From contig OX463844.1 of NCBI GenBank assembly GCA_949825065.1, positions 1,873,369 through 1,937,368 of the forward strand: 64,000 nt of DNA, written 5' to 3'. Positions 49,669 through 60,640 of the stretch are shown here, piece by piece (the stretch's first letter is position 1; each line of letters opens with the position of its first letter). This DNA is from Odontocerum albicorne. Taxonomy: Eukaryota; Arthropoda; Insecta; Trichoptera; Odontoceridae. The notes beneath the pieces are model-generated. The model was not told where the DNA came from and ran no database searches. It saw nothing but the letters and a program-made list of their open reading frames with translations. A program made the translations under genes and the position numbers.

Positions 49669-50648
49669 CTACAACAAGAAACACCCAAATCAGTCATATG
49701 ATGTAATAATCAGTGTGAAAGAAGAATAATCAAAAATATATTATTTGGATACCATGCATTATTCATTCTCTACGTGTTGAGACAATGAATGACTGATCAA
49801 GTATACAAGTGTGTTAAGTGTGCGTGGAAGAAGTAAACCGAGAGAAACGTGGCTGGGTGAAGTGGACAAGATTTTTAAAGAAGGTAAATTGTACTTAGCG
49901 AGATTTTATTTTATTCTTATTTAAAAAAACACTTACATGAAATTATTCAAGATTTTAAGACAATACATGTCATTTTTAAATAATACCAATAATTAAATAC
50001 TCAATTACCAGTGTTCATATCATGCACCGTTCCGCTGTCAGCAGGTCAGTAAAAATGTTACAAATTATACACATGGGGAAAAATAAAACATTCACTCCTA
50101 AACTCTGACACTATTGAACTAAATATGTCCACTCTCGGTAAATTCTTACCACTGAGTTATAGAATCCTGTGTTTCTTCTACGAGTAAATGAAGCAACGCT
50201 GAAAGCAAGCAATACTAAAATCAATACTAAGAGGACATGAGATAATACTTAAATCGACATGTTTCAGATTCGCACGTGAATCTACAATATCGAAGGTGCA
50301 TCTACGAGCCACAAGCGACCGAAGATCGAAAAAATATGACCTATCACTGTACAATCTAAGAACACTTTGCAGCCCCTCCCTATATCACAGACACTCGAAA
50401 AACCCCTGCTGGACCGCCTGAAGTAAACCAACATACAACCTTTAGTTTGGGTTTACTCCAGGTTTCTTCTTACAAATGACTTAAACAATATTATCAAAGA
50501 TGACAAGCTCTTGAATGATTTTGTGATTCTCATTAGGAGTCCCAACAATCTAAAGGACTTCTTCACTATACACATATTGTTCACATGACACCAAAATTAC
50601 GCATAGCATCTACACTTTACATCGCTTGAACATTTAGTGTATATTTGC
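49669..50648. other. Intron-like spacer
   Basis: Upstream intron side of the ETS exon. At 49800-49885 CGAGAGAAACGTGGCTGGGT and GGACAAGATTTTTAAAGAAG are a scrap of RTE-type GRPRETWLGEVDKIFKEG. The rest is AT-rich and unassigned. Confidence 0.45.
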
Positions 50649-51400
50649 CATATTCTTCTTCTCAGTGTCATGTCAGGTCCCCCCAACGTTGAATATCACC
50701 TGAGAGTAGGTATCGTTGTCCCCGGTAACCCGAAAAAGATCCCCAACACTCCTCATACAAATCCAATCACGTATATTGCGGAGCCAGGAGATTTGCCTCC
50801 TGCCAACACCTTTTCGACCCTATATTTTGCCTTGAATGATTAGGTGCAGTAATTTATACTTTGCTCCTCTAAGTACATGACCCAAATAGGACACCTATCG
50901 GATTTTAATATTAGTCAGAAACTCTCTCGTCAACTTTGGCTATTTGAAGAACCCTTGTGTTGCTGACCATATCCGTCCAGGGTATCCGTAGCATTCTCCG
51001 GTGCATCCACATTTCGAATGCTTCCAGTTGGTTCATACTACCAACTTTGAGGGTCCATGATTCCACTCCATGCAATAACACTGACCAAACATAGCATTTG
51101 ACTAACCATTGTCGAAGTTTCAAGTTTAGATTATCATCGCAGAATACGCTTCTCATTTTATTACAAGCCGCACGAGATGTTTGAAATTCTGCACTTGACT
51201 TCGGTTTCTGGGTCGAGGTCTTCCACTAGGATACTTCCGATGTATTTAAATGTTGTCACTATCTCTATATCAACACCGTTCAATGTAAGACGTGGTCCTG
51301 CGTGATCCTGCCGGCCAAATACCATGAACTTAGTATTACTCACATTCATGTTCAGTCCCACAGAAAAAGAAATACGATTGCAAGTAAATATTATTTTGTA
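50649..51400 (-). pseudogene. RTE-like reverse transcriptase, longest copy
   Basis: The minus strand in order: GLNMNVSNTKFMVFGRQDHA (just after the catalytic core), LTLNGVDIEIVTTFKYIGSI, VEDLDPETEVKCRI, a frame break, MRSVFCDDNLNLKLRQWLVK, CYVWSVLLHGVESWTLKVGS, MNQLEAFEMWMHRRMLRIPW, TDMVSNTRVLQIAKVDE, frame break, then the GHVL...GRRQ...SWL end to 50649. It covers the C-terminal third of an RTE polymerase. The YADD catalytic motif is upstream and not preserved. Closely related to 44154-44519. Confidence 0.85.
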
Positions 51401-51779
51401 ACACTTATCAGTATTAAGGCATATATCACTTTTATAACAGCAACCACTCAACGAATCGTCGATATGTGAATTTGGAGGAGATTAAAGTTGTGTGCGTGGA
51501 TAGAAAAGTTTCAAGATAAGTTATCTATCTACACCGAAAAGTTCACGGAGTGATGATATTTATACGTATATGTAATAATAATAAAATAGAGGACATTACA
51601 ATTGAGAAATAAAATGAACCTGAATATCAAACATAGATAAAGTTCAACTAAAACTTTTGAAAAAAAACAGATGCGTGAAATTCTCGCGCGGTAGAAGTGA
51701 AACTTCTTTGCTCCTAGGAAAAGTTGATTTTATGCATTGCTTTTTTCCATTTGTTAACGATTTTTATTATTTTTTTTAA
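51401..51779. other. Spacer
   Basis: Mixed; contains TTCTCGCGCGGTAGAAGTGA at 51675, resembling the reverse of CCCTACCGCGCTTGC at 52449 on the far side of the AT block. Confidence 0.35.
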
Positions 51780-52425
51780 GATTAGGAAATGGTTATGTGG
51801 AATTCAATTCAAGAAAATCTCTCTTAATTAAATAAAAAAATTGTTTTTTTTTTCAATAATAAATAATAATTTTATTAATAAATAATAATTTTAATAATAA
51901 TATGATACACTTAATAATATAAAATTTATATTTTTTAATACTAAATATATTAATATTTATGTGATATTAATAATTATTAAATTAATTATTTTTAAATAAT
52001 TATTTATCTATTATTATATTATTTTTATCATATTATTAATAACATTATTATATTATATTATTAATTTATTATATTATAATTAATAATAATATAATTATTA
52101 ATATTATAATAATGTATATACATATATTATTATAATTATATATTAAATATAAATTATATATTAAATAAATATTAAAATGAATATTAAATAAAATAATTTA
52201 AATATAAAGTAAGATTAATTATTATTAAATATATTAATATAAAAATAATATGCACAAAAAATACTTTTTTTTTATTTTCAATAATAAATCATAGTATTAA
52301 TTATTATTAATAATAAATAATTATTTAAATAATTAATAATAATTTATTGATAAATAAAATATTTAATAATAATAAATAATAATTTAATAATAATAAAACA
52401 ATAATATAATACACCGTTTCACTTT
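51780..52425. repeat. Extreme AT-only block
   Basis: Some 640 bases made almost entirely of A and T (TAATAATAATTTATTAATAA-like runs), with few G or C. No tandem period holds throughout. It behaves as low-complexity DNA that is easily melted. Confidence 0.9.
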
Positions 52426-52794
52426 TCGTGACGTTCAGGCCAATTTGCCCTACCGCGCTTGCAAAAGCTTCACTTCAAAAATATACAGATTTATTAAAAA
52501 AAAAATAATTAAAAAGCGCCAGTTAAAAATGTCACCAATGATGTGAAACTAAAAATATATAAATTTCACATATTTGTTTACATTCCGTGAGAAAAAATTG
52601 GCAGCATTCAGCATTAACTCTATAACATACATTCATGTTGCCAAGAATTGGTATGTTATGTCACAGAAACATCCATTTTATTTTTAATATACTCGTATTA
52701 AAGAATTGTGATCTGAAACAATGCCATATTGCGAGAAGTTTAACTTATAAAGAAACTGAAGAATTATGATCGTTTAAAAAAGTATATTTTATAC
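52426..52794. other. AT-rich spacer
   Basis: Nothing recognised besides the CCCTACCGCGCTTGC flank noted above. Confidence 0.4.
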
Positions 52795-53200
52795 ATATCA
52801 TCACACCGTGTCCCCTGCAGGGTAGGCAGAGAGAACAGATTTCCATATTTTATATATAAGTACACAACTTTCACCTCTTTCACTTTCATACATCTCGTCA
52901 TGCGCAATATTCTACTATTCATATTACCTAAGTTTGGTCAATTTAATCCAGTCATGCTTTTATCGATCCACCTTTTCCACGCACATCTAACTTGTATACT
53001 CGCTTAGTCAGTATTTTATCATTCATTCTCTCCACATGTTCAAACCATCTTAAAGCTCATTTCTTCATCTTACTTAAAACCTCCATTTATTCCACCTTCA
53101 TTCAAACATGGACACACTTAAAAATGTCCTTAGTGCACGCATCTCCATAACATTAATATATCCTTATTCTGTCAATTTCATGTTTCACATTCAAACATCA
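52795..53200 (-). pseudogene. RTE-like reverse transcriptase 3' remnant
   Basis: CACACCGTGTCCCCTGCAGG and GGCAGAGAGAACAGATTTCC at the 3' end, then reversed GKGGSIKA and the WFEHVER region (CACATGTTCAAACCATCTTA at about 53033). Same layout as 9300-9700 and 60378-60640. Confidence 0.7.
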
Positions 53201-53739
53201 AGGTGGACATCAACACACTATTTATTGTCATTTTTACTACTGTTGATATTATAAAAGGGTATTTCGCTAACAATAAAAAAAATAAGACACTTAAGAAATT
53301 CAGAATTATGAGAAATTGTAACATAATATACTAAATCATTTAATATACAAATAAATATATTTTTTTCCACATTACTCATCATGCTATTTAAAGTATATAA
53401 AGGCCATATTTGGTGTTTATTCCATATAAGGTAACTGTCCGAATCAACACTCAGGTATTTTTCTAATCATCACTGAGCGAACAATATATTTGGCACACAA
53501 AAAATCGCGTATAATCGCACGCCCACTGTCTCATGCCTGGCGCCTTCTTGACGCTGCGCCAGCAGAGCCATCGGCAGGGTCGGGAAAACCCAGTCAGAGG
53601 AAGAAAAATGTTTACTGAAATATCATAAACTTCGATTAAGGTCTGATTAAAGACAGTATTTTTTCCAGAACTTTAGAATAATTTAATCATTACATGGCGA
53701 TTATAAGCGCTTAATTATTTTGGTTTATTCTAATTATTT
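53201..53739. other. AT-rich spacer
   Basis: A short GC-richer patch at 53535-53605 (GGCGCCTTCTTGACGCTGCG) is unassigned; no gene recognised. Confidence 0.4.
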
Positions 53740-53925
53740 TGTGTTAAACATGGTACATGTGGCGGGTTCATTGTTATACAGCAATTACTTCCAACCAATC
53801 AGCAATTAAATTAAGGTTAGGATTGTTCGCAAAAATAAATTTGTGGTTACATCCGGCCCCCTGTTAGCAAGATGTCTGTCTTCCACCCAAAGTTTCAGGT
53901 TCGATTTTCGAAGATAACTTAAAAA
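53740..53925. mobile_element. Two SINE-A pieces in opposite orientation
   Basis: 53745-53815 resembles a reversed SINE-A tail (GTTATACAGCAATTACTTCC, AACC). 53855-53915 is a plus-strand head (GCCCCCTGTTAGCAAGATGT, CTGTCTTCCACCC, TTCAGGTTCGATTTTCG with B box). Confidence 0.5.
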
Positions 53926-53932
53926 ATAATTA

Positions 53933-54283
53933 ATGAATCTAGTAACAATAGCTGCATTTGAGGTGTGGTGCTACAGGTGCATGGCTAGGGTTCATTGGTC
54001 AGATCACATCCGAAACGACGAGGTATTGAGCGGGGTTGGAGAAACAAAGCAACTCCTAAATAGAGTTGCCCAACAACGATCCAGTTGGATAGGCCATAAC
54101 ATCAGGCACCCAGGCCAGCTCCTTACCATCGTCGAGGGAATGATTGAGGGCAATAGCCCTAGATATAGCTACATGGACCGGGTGATCCGGGATGTGCGCT
54201 GTGGCAGCTACCAGGAGATGAAGAGACTGGCGGATGACAGAGATGAGTGGAGGGATCGAGTGCTTGGTGCAGACCAATCCTAG
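53933..54283 (+). pseudogene. RTE-like reverse transcriptase C-terminal domain, open
   Basis: A stop-free frame: AFEVWCYRCMARVHWSDHIR, NDEVLSGVGETKQLLNRVAQ, QRSSWIGHNIRHPGQLLTIV, EGMIEGNSPRYSYMDRVIRD, VRCGSYQEMKRLADDRDEWR and DRVLGADQS. This is the end of an RTE-like polymerase from a subfamily different from the other remnants here (CYRRMxRVxWxDHIRNDEVL, GHxxRHxxLLxxIxEGxIEG). About 6 residues of the usual GKRSRGRPR stretch are missing after IEG. Confidence 0.82.
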
Positions 54284-54287
54284 GATT

Positions 54288-54430
54288 GTAACCTAGATAT
54301 AGCTACATGGATCGGGTGATCCGGGATGTGCGCTGTGGCAACTATCAGGAGATTAAGAGACTGGCGAAAGACAGAGATGAGTGAAGGGATCGAGTGCTTG
54401 GTGCAGACCAATCCTAAGATTGTAGCCCGG
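54288..54430 (+). repeat. Tandem duplicate of the preceding retrotransposon end
   Basis: Repeats the last 132 or so bases of the 53933-54283 frame from CTAGATATAGCTACATGGA to GTGCAGACCAATCC, with a few changes, including GATGAGTGAAGGGAT, which creates a stop. Confidence 0.88.
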
Positions 54431-55139
54431 AAAACAAAAGTAACAATAACGGTTCCTGTTGGTATAAAGAACTCGTTACATAACAATCTTTCAGATGAAT
54501 ATGTAAATGTTATTGCCTTTCCCCGCCCGGTAGTATTAAGGGTTAAAACCCATATATTTGAGTAATGGAGCCGAAAAGTGATTCAATATATCCGCTTAAT
54601 GAATTCGAATATGTTAAAAGGCACCGTCCGAGTAAAATAAACGTTCGAAAAAACATCAGTAAAATTTCATTTTCTTGTTCATTTTTCACCTTTTCTCTGT
54701 GGAATTCCTTCGAAAACCATAAAATACGAGTATAATTTAAGATAGATACAGAATTGAATGTATAAAATGTAACTAATTCAAACCATCAACATGAACCAGA
54801 ATCTAAAATTTAGGTTTCTGTTTCGTATTTCTAGAACATAAAACCTGCGTGAAAATTTAAAAAAAATTCATACAAAATATTCCTCAAACTTATGATATAT
54901 CTTCATAAATAATTACGTAACAAAGCTCTTTTATTTTTTAATAAAATCTCGATATACCCGATTTTATCAACATATTTTTAATGAATATTTGGATGAAATT
55001 GTGAAACGGGCTGTTGGTTATTTTTTAATCAATGTAACAGGTCAAGTCTTACTAATTATCAAGTTAATGGTAATCTTATAAAAAGGAATTAAATATTAAT
55101 CATCAATTCATGAAAGCATTAGCGTATTATTTAATGGCC
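54431..55139. other. AT-rich spacer, no gene seen
   Basis: No repeat or exon recognised. Confidence 0.5.
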
Positions 55140-55230
55140 ACGTGTTCTCAGTAAGATACAGGCAAAAGCTAAGTTTACTGGGACGCGACAAATAACAAGC
55201 AACAAACCCAGATCCATACAATATAAGTGG
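55140..55230 (+). mobile_element. LINE-2 3' tail scrap
   Basis: GTTCTCAGTAAGATACAGGC, AAAAGCTAAGTTTACTGGGA, GCAACAAACCCAGATCCAT. Cut off at both ends. Confidence 0.7.
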
Positions 55231-55263
55231 CCACTTGAAATTAATCGATTTTATCTCTCTATA

Positions 55264-55474
55264 GTTCGGAAATTCTAGGATGAGTCCTATGACAGCTCAC
55301 AAATTTGCCCCAATACAACCTTGTAACGGTGTTCAGTGATTTTAATTATTTTATCAACTTTAATATAAGCCTCAATTCTATTAAATAGCATGTTATTTAG
55401 GTAAATAAATAACATAAGGTTGTATTGGGGCAAATTTGTGAGCTGTCACAGGACTCATCTTAGAATTTCCGAAC
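55264..55474. mobile_element. Tc1/mariner-type MITE-A, palindromic
   Basis: Arms of about 65 bases are inverted copies: GTTCGGAAATTCTAGGATGA and GTTCGGAAATTCTAAGATGA (right reversed), then GTCCTRTGACAGCTCACAAA, TTTGCCCCAATACAACCTT. Flanked by TATA on both sides. 211 bases, exactly as long as the copy at 63757. Confidence 0.88.
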
Positions 55475-55480
55475 TATAGT

Positions 55481-55732
55481 AACAATAGTTCGTGTGCGAA
55501 TATTATTCCCTCTTAATGTGTGATAATGTTGTTAATACCTGAAGCGACGTACAGTGAGATCTGTACCTACGTTAGTAGCTGTAAATAACATTGATTCCTG
55601 GGGCTGAAGACAATTTCGACTCCTAGCCACGCTCTTTAATATATTAGATTATCAATTAGGATATGTTGAAAGCTGTTATAGGAAAGAAGAGGAACACTCT
55701 TGGGTATAAAATACATGAAATATAAATGATTC
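55481..55732 (+). mobile_element. SINE-B copy between two MITEs
   Basis: GTTCGTGTGCGAATATTATT, CTGAAGCGACGTACAGTGAG, CTGTACCTACGTTAGTAGCT and GGGGCTGAAGACAA are SINE-B body motifs. The same block lies reversed at 63475-63750 between MITE-B and MITE-A. Confidence 0.5.
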
Positions 55733-55736
55733 TATA

Positions 55737-56103
55737 CTAAAGAAAATGTAGCATGGTCCCTATGACGTTTCACAAATTTGCCCCAATACAACCTTGTAAC
55801 GATGTTCAGTAATTTTAATTATTTTATCAACTTTAATATAAGCCTCAATTCTAATAAATAGCAAGTTATTTATGTTAATACATTACATAAAACTAACAAT
55901 AATGACAAATTAATACATCTTGTCACAAATTAGTAAAAATATCTCAGTTTGTTAAAACGGTGTTCAGTGATTTTAATTATTTTATCAACTTTAATATAAG
56001 ACTCAATTCTAATTAATAGTAAGTTATTTAGGTAAATACATTACATAAGGTTGTATTGGGGAAAATTTGTGAGCTGTCACAGGACTCATCCTAGAATTTT
56101 CGA
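55737..56103. mobile_element. Chimeric MITE: MITE-B left half, MITE-A right half
   Basis: Starts with the MITE-B end (CTAAAGAAAATGTAGCATGG) and its interior to ATCTCAGTTTGTTAAAA (about 55955). It then switches to MITE-A-type interior (CGGTGTTCAGTGATTTTAAT) and closes with the MITE-A end (reversed GTTCGAAAATTCTAGGATGA). The junction sits in sequence the two families share. Confidence 0.75.
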
Positions 56104-57319
56104 ACTATAGTGTATACATAGTATATACACTTGCATAAAAATAAATTTATAAAATAAAAATATAGCTTTTTTTGTAAAACAAAATATTAAAAAATACGTG
56201 TATTATTGATAATATTTATTATTGACAATACGAACCAGGAAAATTTGTCCATATTTTGAATCTCGATTGTTTCTTAAAAAAAAACAAATCATACTATTCT
56301 CTTTGCAAAATATGTCGTTTTAAGTTTATAAGAGGAGTTGAGGGAAGTTTTGGTCGTTTAAAAAAAACCTACCCCTAAATAAATAAAGTTGTAGAACGAA
56401 TTCCTCTTAAAAACGATTACATATGATCAAGTATTTTCATTTGAGGGAGTATATATTTGTATAATAGGTAATTTAAATGACCTATTTTACTAAAAAAAAC
56501 TGGATCATAATTTATAAACAATTACTTACCAAATCAAGGTTTACGTTATGTGACTCTCGAAACAGAGGTTAAGTCTCGAAACAATGGTATAAAGCATATA
56601 CCGGAGCATCTCAGGTGTTTTTCAAAGTACACATATATTATATAAGAATGGAATTGACTCCAACCACCCTCGCATATAGGCGGTAACGTGTTTCTCAACA
56701 CTTCCCGAAAGGTCGCCCCCCGATGCGCCGATATTGTGCCATTCCTAGTAAACCATTAACTGAGGTATTTGGCGAGAAGTACAAATACTAAGAAACCATA
56801 GGGTCATCATACCCGCCGATCTCAACAATATTAATTCATTTCCAATATAACTAGACGTTTACCCTTCTCAAATATTTCATTTTTTTTCCATCAGTCAACG
56901 TGTTAAAATGTTATTTTCTCTTTATGGAAATTGTTTCTTCTCTCTTAGACTTAGAATGTTCTTAATATAGTAATTTATTACGAAGCCACATTATAAAATT
57001 TATTTCTACCGTAAATTATAAAGCTTTAATGATTCATTAAATTATTTTCATTTTTGTTAAAAACAATATAATTAATTTCGTCGTCCTACAAAGTGCAAAA
57101 AAGTTTACTATTTTTTTGGCAATAATCAGCTACTACTCGAACCTTTTTTTACATCACCATAATTAAATTTCTATCACGATAAAAAAACCTTTCAATGTGC
57201 GCAATCAAACATAAAATTCCAAAAATGTTGTAAATTATACATAATGCCGAAAATACTCGAAAAATTGGAAATACGAGTATGTTAAATACGAGTAGATTAA
57301 AACAAACTATTAGATAAAG
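56104..57319. other. Long AT-rich spacer
   Basis: A modest GC-richer patch at 56655-56770 (AAGGTCGCCCCCCGATGCGC). No gene or known repeat seen. Confidence 0.45.
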
Positions 57320-57850
57320 AAGTTTAAAAGATTTGTGTGGGCTCTTGACTGTGAGTTTCTTCTTGTTGTTTTGTTTTTTGTTGTTCTTGTATTTGTGTTT
57401 CTGTATATTTTTGTGTTAATTTTTATTCTTATGATTGTGTGCGGTATATTATGGGATGAACATTTTTGGTTGTATTTTTGTTTCATTTTGGGATCATTTT
57501 TGGTTTTACTTTTGTTTTAGTTTTTATTCTTATGATTGTGTGCGATATAGTGTGGGATGAATATTTTTGGTCTTTCTGGAGTGATGATGTGTGAAGAGTT
57601 TGATTTCGCATGATGTTTCCAGTTGTAATTGAGTGTCACTCTTTGTCAGGTTGATGAGAACGTGCAACGGGGTTTTTTTTTGTGTAATCAAAAATCGGAA
57701 AGAAGTATCGATTTATTTTTTCATGCTAAATATCCTCAAGTTTACTGGGAATACGACAAATGAAAGGCGACAAACCCAGATCCATTAAAATAATGTATGT
57801 CTAAATTATGTACTCGTATATTTCTTGTCATGTGTAATAATAAATAAATA
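57320..57850 (+). mobile_element. LINE-2 3' untranslated region with internal duplication
   Basis: Follows the family from GTGTGGGCTCTTGACTG, but TTATGATTGTGTGCGGTATA is present twice (about 57428 and 57531), making the copy longer. The hairpin region near 57727-57755 has lost its left arm partly (AATATCCTCAAGTTTACTGG). Confidence 0.78.
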
Positions 57851-58639
57851 ATTAAAATAAAATAAAAAGGTCTGAAAATGTTAAAATCATCAAAATATTT
57901 AAAACACGTAAAATGTCTCTAAAACATAAAAAATGTTCGAAAATTCCCTTCAAAGTAAAAAATTCTTGAAAATTATATTTGAAATACATATAAAAAATAT
58001 TAAAATATACTTGAACAGGGCATATAGACAGAACAACGAACAATCTTATGTCTAAAGACTCATCCAGTGGAACTCGTGAAGAATTACGGCCTAAAAAGTG
58101 ACCTAAGGCTTGCTGGGTGGATGGTATGTGTAAAACAAAGGCAAAAAACGTTACTGAACAGATGACTTTTTAGAGTACTTTGTTTAATAGTGAACTAATC
58201 AGGAGTCTAAAATGATAGTGACATTTTTTTGTTTTACAAAATGATATGTATCAGCTTTTTCAAAGACAAATACACAGTTTGAGAGTCCCCGTATTGGCGG
58301 GTAAAGGGTTTTCCCAACGTACGCCGCCGCGCCGTCCCACGTCCTTCAATATTCAGACAGATTAATCGTTCCTAACCGCACGTTGACTTTCTATTTTAAC
58401 TTGAATTGCATATTTATTGGTAAATTATTAAGAATGATTTTATTTTAAAAGTGTCTTCATCTATATTTATAATTTTAAAATTCCATTTTAAAAATGTTTA
58501 TGCTGAAATTCGTCCGGTAAGAACTTCATAGCGCTCTAAGGAGGGGAAATATGGACGCTGATGAAAATGGAAAGATATATACTGGATGTTTTTGTGATGA
58601 AGTGTTGGCATCAAATACTTGATATGTCATGGCACGCTT
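57851..58639. other. AT-rich spacer
   Basis: A short GC-richer patch at 58280-58350 (ACGCCGCCGCGCCGTCCCAC). No gene recognised. Confidence 0.4.
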
Positions 58640-58920
58640 ATGTATCCATCTTCTAGGATCTACAGATCAAATAAAGGATGTCAATAGAATGCAGGAAAAG
58701 AAGGCTTTCACACTTCGAACATGTCGTTAGAAGAGATGAAGACAGTTTGAAGATGCTGGTAGTAACTGGAACTGTCAAATAAAGACTGTCAATAGAATGC
58801 AGGAAAATAAGGTTTTCACAATTCGGACATGTCGTTAGAAGAGATGAAGACAGTTTGGAGATGCTGCTAGTAACTGGAACTGTCATGGTGAGTGGCAAGC
58901 AAAATAATTATGTCCAGCAA
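58640..58920 (+). pseudogene. RTE-like fragment, internally duplicated
   Basis: A unit encoding RLSIECRK, FGHVVRRDEDSLEML-VTGTV occurs twice (about 58676-58780 and 58785-58885), each containing GTCGTTAGAAGAGATGAAGA. It corresponds to the LRxFGHVxRRxxDSLExLxVTGxVEGKR part of the polymerase end. Confidence 0.7.
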
Positions 58921-59020
58921 AGTGGATAGACCAAATGAAATAAATTAATGGTTCTTAATTTAGTGTTACAAATAATGTGAATCATATAGTCTAGAAGTAG
59001 TTACTGACTATTTACTTAGG

Positions 59021-59096
59021 TTCCAGTATTACCAACAATGTTCCAGTATTACCAACAATGTTTCAGTATTACCAACAATGTTCCAGTATTACCAAC
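59021..59096. repeat. 20-base minisatellite, 4 copies
   Basis: TTCCAGTATTACCAACAATG repeated with one T variant. It directly precedes an RTE remnant whose first codons overlap the last unit. Confidence 0.9.
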
Positions 59097-59500
59097 TAAG
59101 AACTAGAATGGCAGATAATGCGATGTCAAAGCTGGAAAAGTTACAGAAGACCAGCACCATTACCATCACAACAAGAATGCATTTAGTTAAGTCTCTCGTA
59201 TTTGTAATGCTTATTTACGGCGTGGAGACTTGGACTCTGGAAGCACGCGAGAGACGTAGAATAGATGCATTTGAGATGTGGTACTGAAGAAGGTTGTTAC
59301 AAATTTCATGAACAGCAACACGAACACGCCTTCATTCTCGAAGAACTGAGAATCACCGACAGATTGTCAACAATATACCTTCGACGGGTCCTCCGATGCT
59401 TTGGACACATTACTCGTGACCATGAAGACAGTTTGGAGAACCTTGAGGTCAGTGTAAGGAAGACGTGCAAAAGGAATAATTCTAATGCATTGGACTGACT
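59096..59500 (+). pseudogene. RTE-like reverse transcriptase remnant
   Basis: LRTRMADNAMSKLEKLQKTS, TITITTRMHLVKSLVFVMLI, YGVETWTLEARERRRIDAFE, MWY, then a stop and frame change to ILEELRITDRLSTIYLRRVL, RCFGHITRDHEDSLENLEVS. Family order: AxxAMxKLxKIWK, TKxRLVxxLVFxxxLYGxExWTL, RRIDAFEMWCWRRxLxIxW, ILEELxxxxRLSxxxLRRxLxxFGHIxR. Sister copies are 39785-40378 and 48590-48925. Confidence 0.8.
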
Positions 59501-60124
59501 GAGTGAGACGCAACAGGACTATATTTGACAATTGTTTCATTGTCAAGTAGAGTTATGTTGCGTCTGCAACTGCGGAGTGCAGAGATGGATGAAAATAAGT
59601 CGTTAAGAACTATCATGGGAGTCAAGACGCTCAGTCATGAGCTACACGACAGAATGGCGAAGAGTGCTGCCCTCACCATGGATCATCCGCTCAGTTCCAG
59701 ATCATTAGGGAACCACAACGCCCAGCCATGCGCAACCCGAATAAGAAGACGCTGAAAATGAAACATTTGTTCTAATTTATCAAATTATGAATTGTCGAGT
59801 GCCTATTTGAACAGTTGAGATGTTACGTGCATAGTACATGAGTAGGTTACAATTTTTTATAGAGTTGGTTGAGCGTGAATCACTCATTCATGGAAATAAA
59901 TCAGAGCTGGTTCAAACTAGACAATATCCTAAATGACGCAAACATTTTAGTTCATGAATGATACATCTCGAATGCATTGTATGCTACATGCAGACTCCTC
60001 TCGCTAATATTTTATTGCCTTGTTATCTGATAAAATTTATAAATAAGCAAATATGTGCTATTTTCGTATCAAACTCAAGTTTTCTTCACGTATGCAACTC
60101 TCAGTGAAAGAAAAGTTAATCAAA
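59501..60124. other. Spacer
   Basis: 59525-59755 has an unrecognised open frame (LRTIMGVKTLSHELHDRMAK) that may be retrotransposon-related. The remainder is AT-rich. Confidence 0.35.
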
Positions 60125-60330
60125 TATAAGTTATATAAAATCTTTCGGAGTACTGTACCGCGTGTGGTTTGGCTGATAATGCCGACGTTTTGAAAACGTT
60201 GCAGTTTTCATTTTCAGTGTTGGCTACGAATAAGCATTGAAGATGAAAACTGCAACGTTTTCGAAACGTCAGCACATAAACCAAACCACGCAATATAACA
60301 CTTCGAAAGACCTTATACAACTGATACAAA
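60125..60330. mobile_element. Fold-back element, Penelope-like (candidate)
   Basis: Inverted arms of about 85 bases: left ATCTTTCGGAGTACTGTACC and GACGTTTTGAAAACGTTGCA; right reversed GGTCTTTCGAAGTGTTATAT and GACGTTTCGAAAACGTTGCA. The right arm holds TTGAAGATG, a stem AAAAC/GTTTT and CGAAACG (60238-60270). Sister element at 37549. Confidence 0.6.
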
Positions 60331-60377
60331 GAACAGCGAAAGTCTTAATTCATATTCAATCTAATAAACAAACAAAC

Positions 60378-60640
60378 ATACCATCACGCCATTTCCCTTG
60401 CGGGGTAGACAGAGAGAACAGATGTCCAAACGATTCTATCCAAGCACACGACTTTCACCTCCTTTTTTCAGAATATTATTCACTTGATCCAATCAACTTT
60501 CCTTGGTTATCCTCTCACACACCTACCTCTCTCACATTTGCACTATATATCTGTTTTGTTAGTATTTCTTCATTCATTCGTTTCACATGCCCAAACCATC
60601 TTAGCGTGCTCTTCTTCATCTTACTTAACACATCAATAAA
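60378..60640 (-). pseudogene. RTE-like 3' end remnant
   Basis: CACGCCATTTCCCTTGCGGG, GGCAGAG-type GACAGAGAGAACAGATGTCC, then reversed GRPxK and WFGHVKR regions (CATGCCCAAACCATCTTAGC at about 60586). Several frames are broken. Confidence 0.7.

Noticed and set aside
49298..49706. Long frames on the plus strand and in other minus frames across the ETS exon
   Set aside because: High GC content keeps stops rare in all frames. Only the minus frame with DPRIWTEAHISSWLEWA matches a family and both splice sites.
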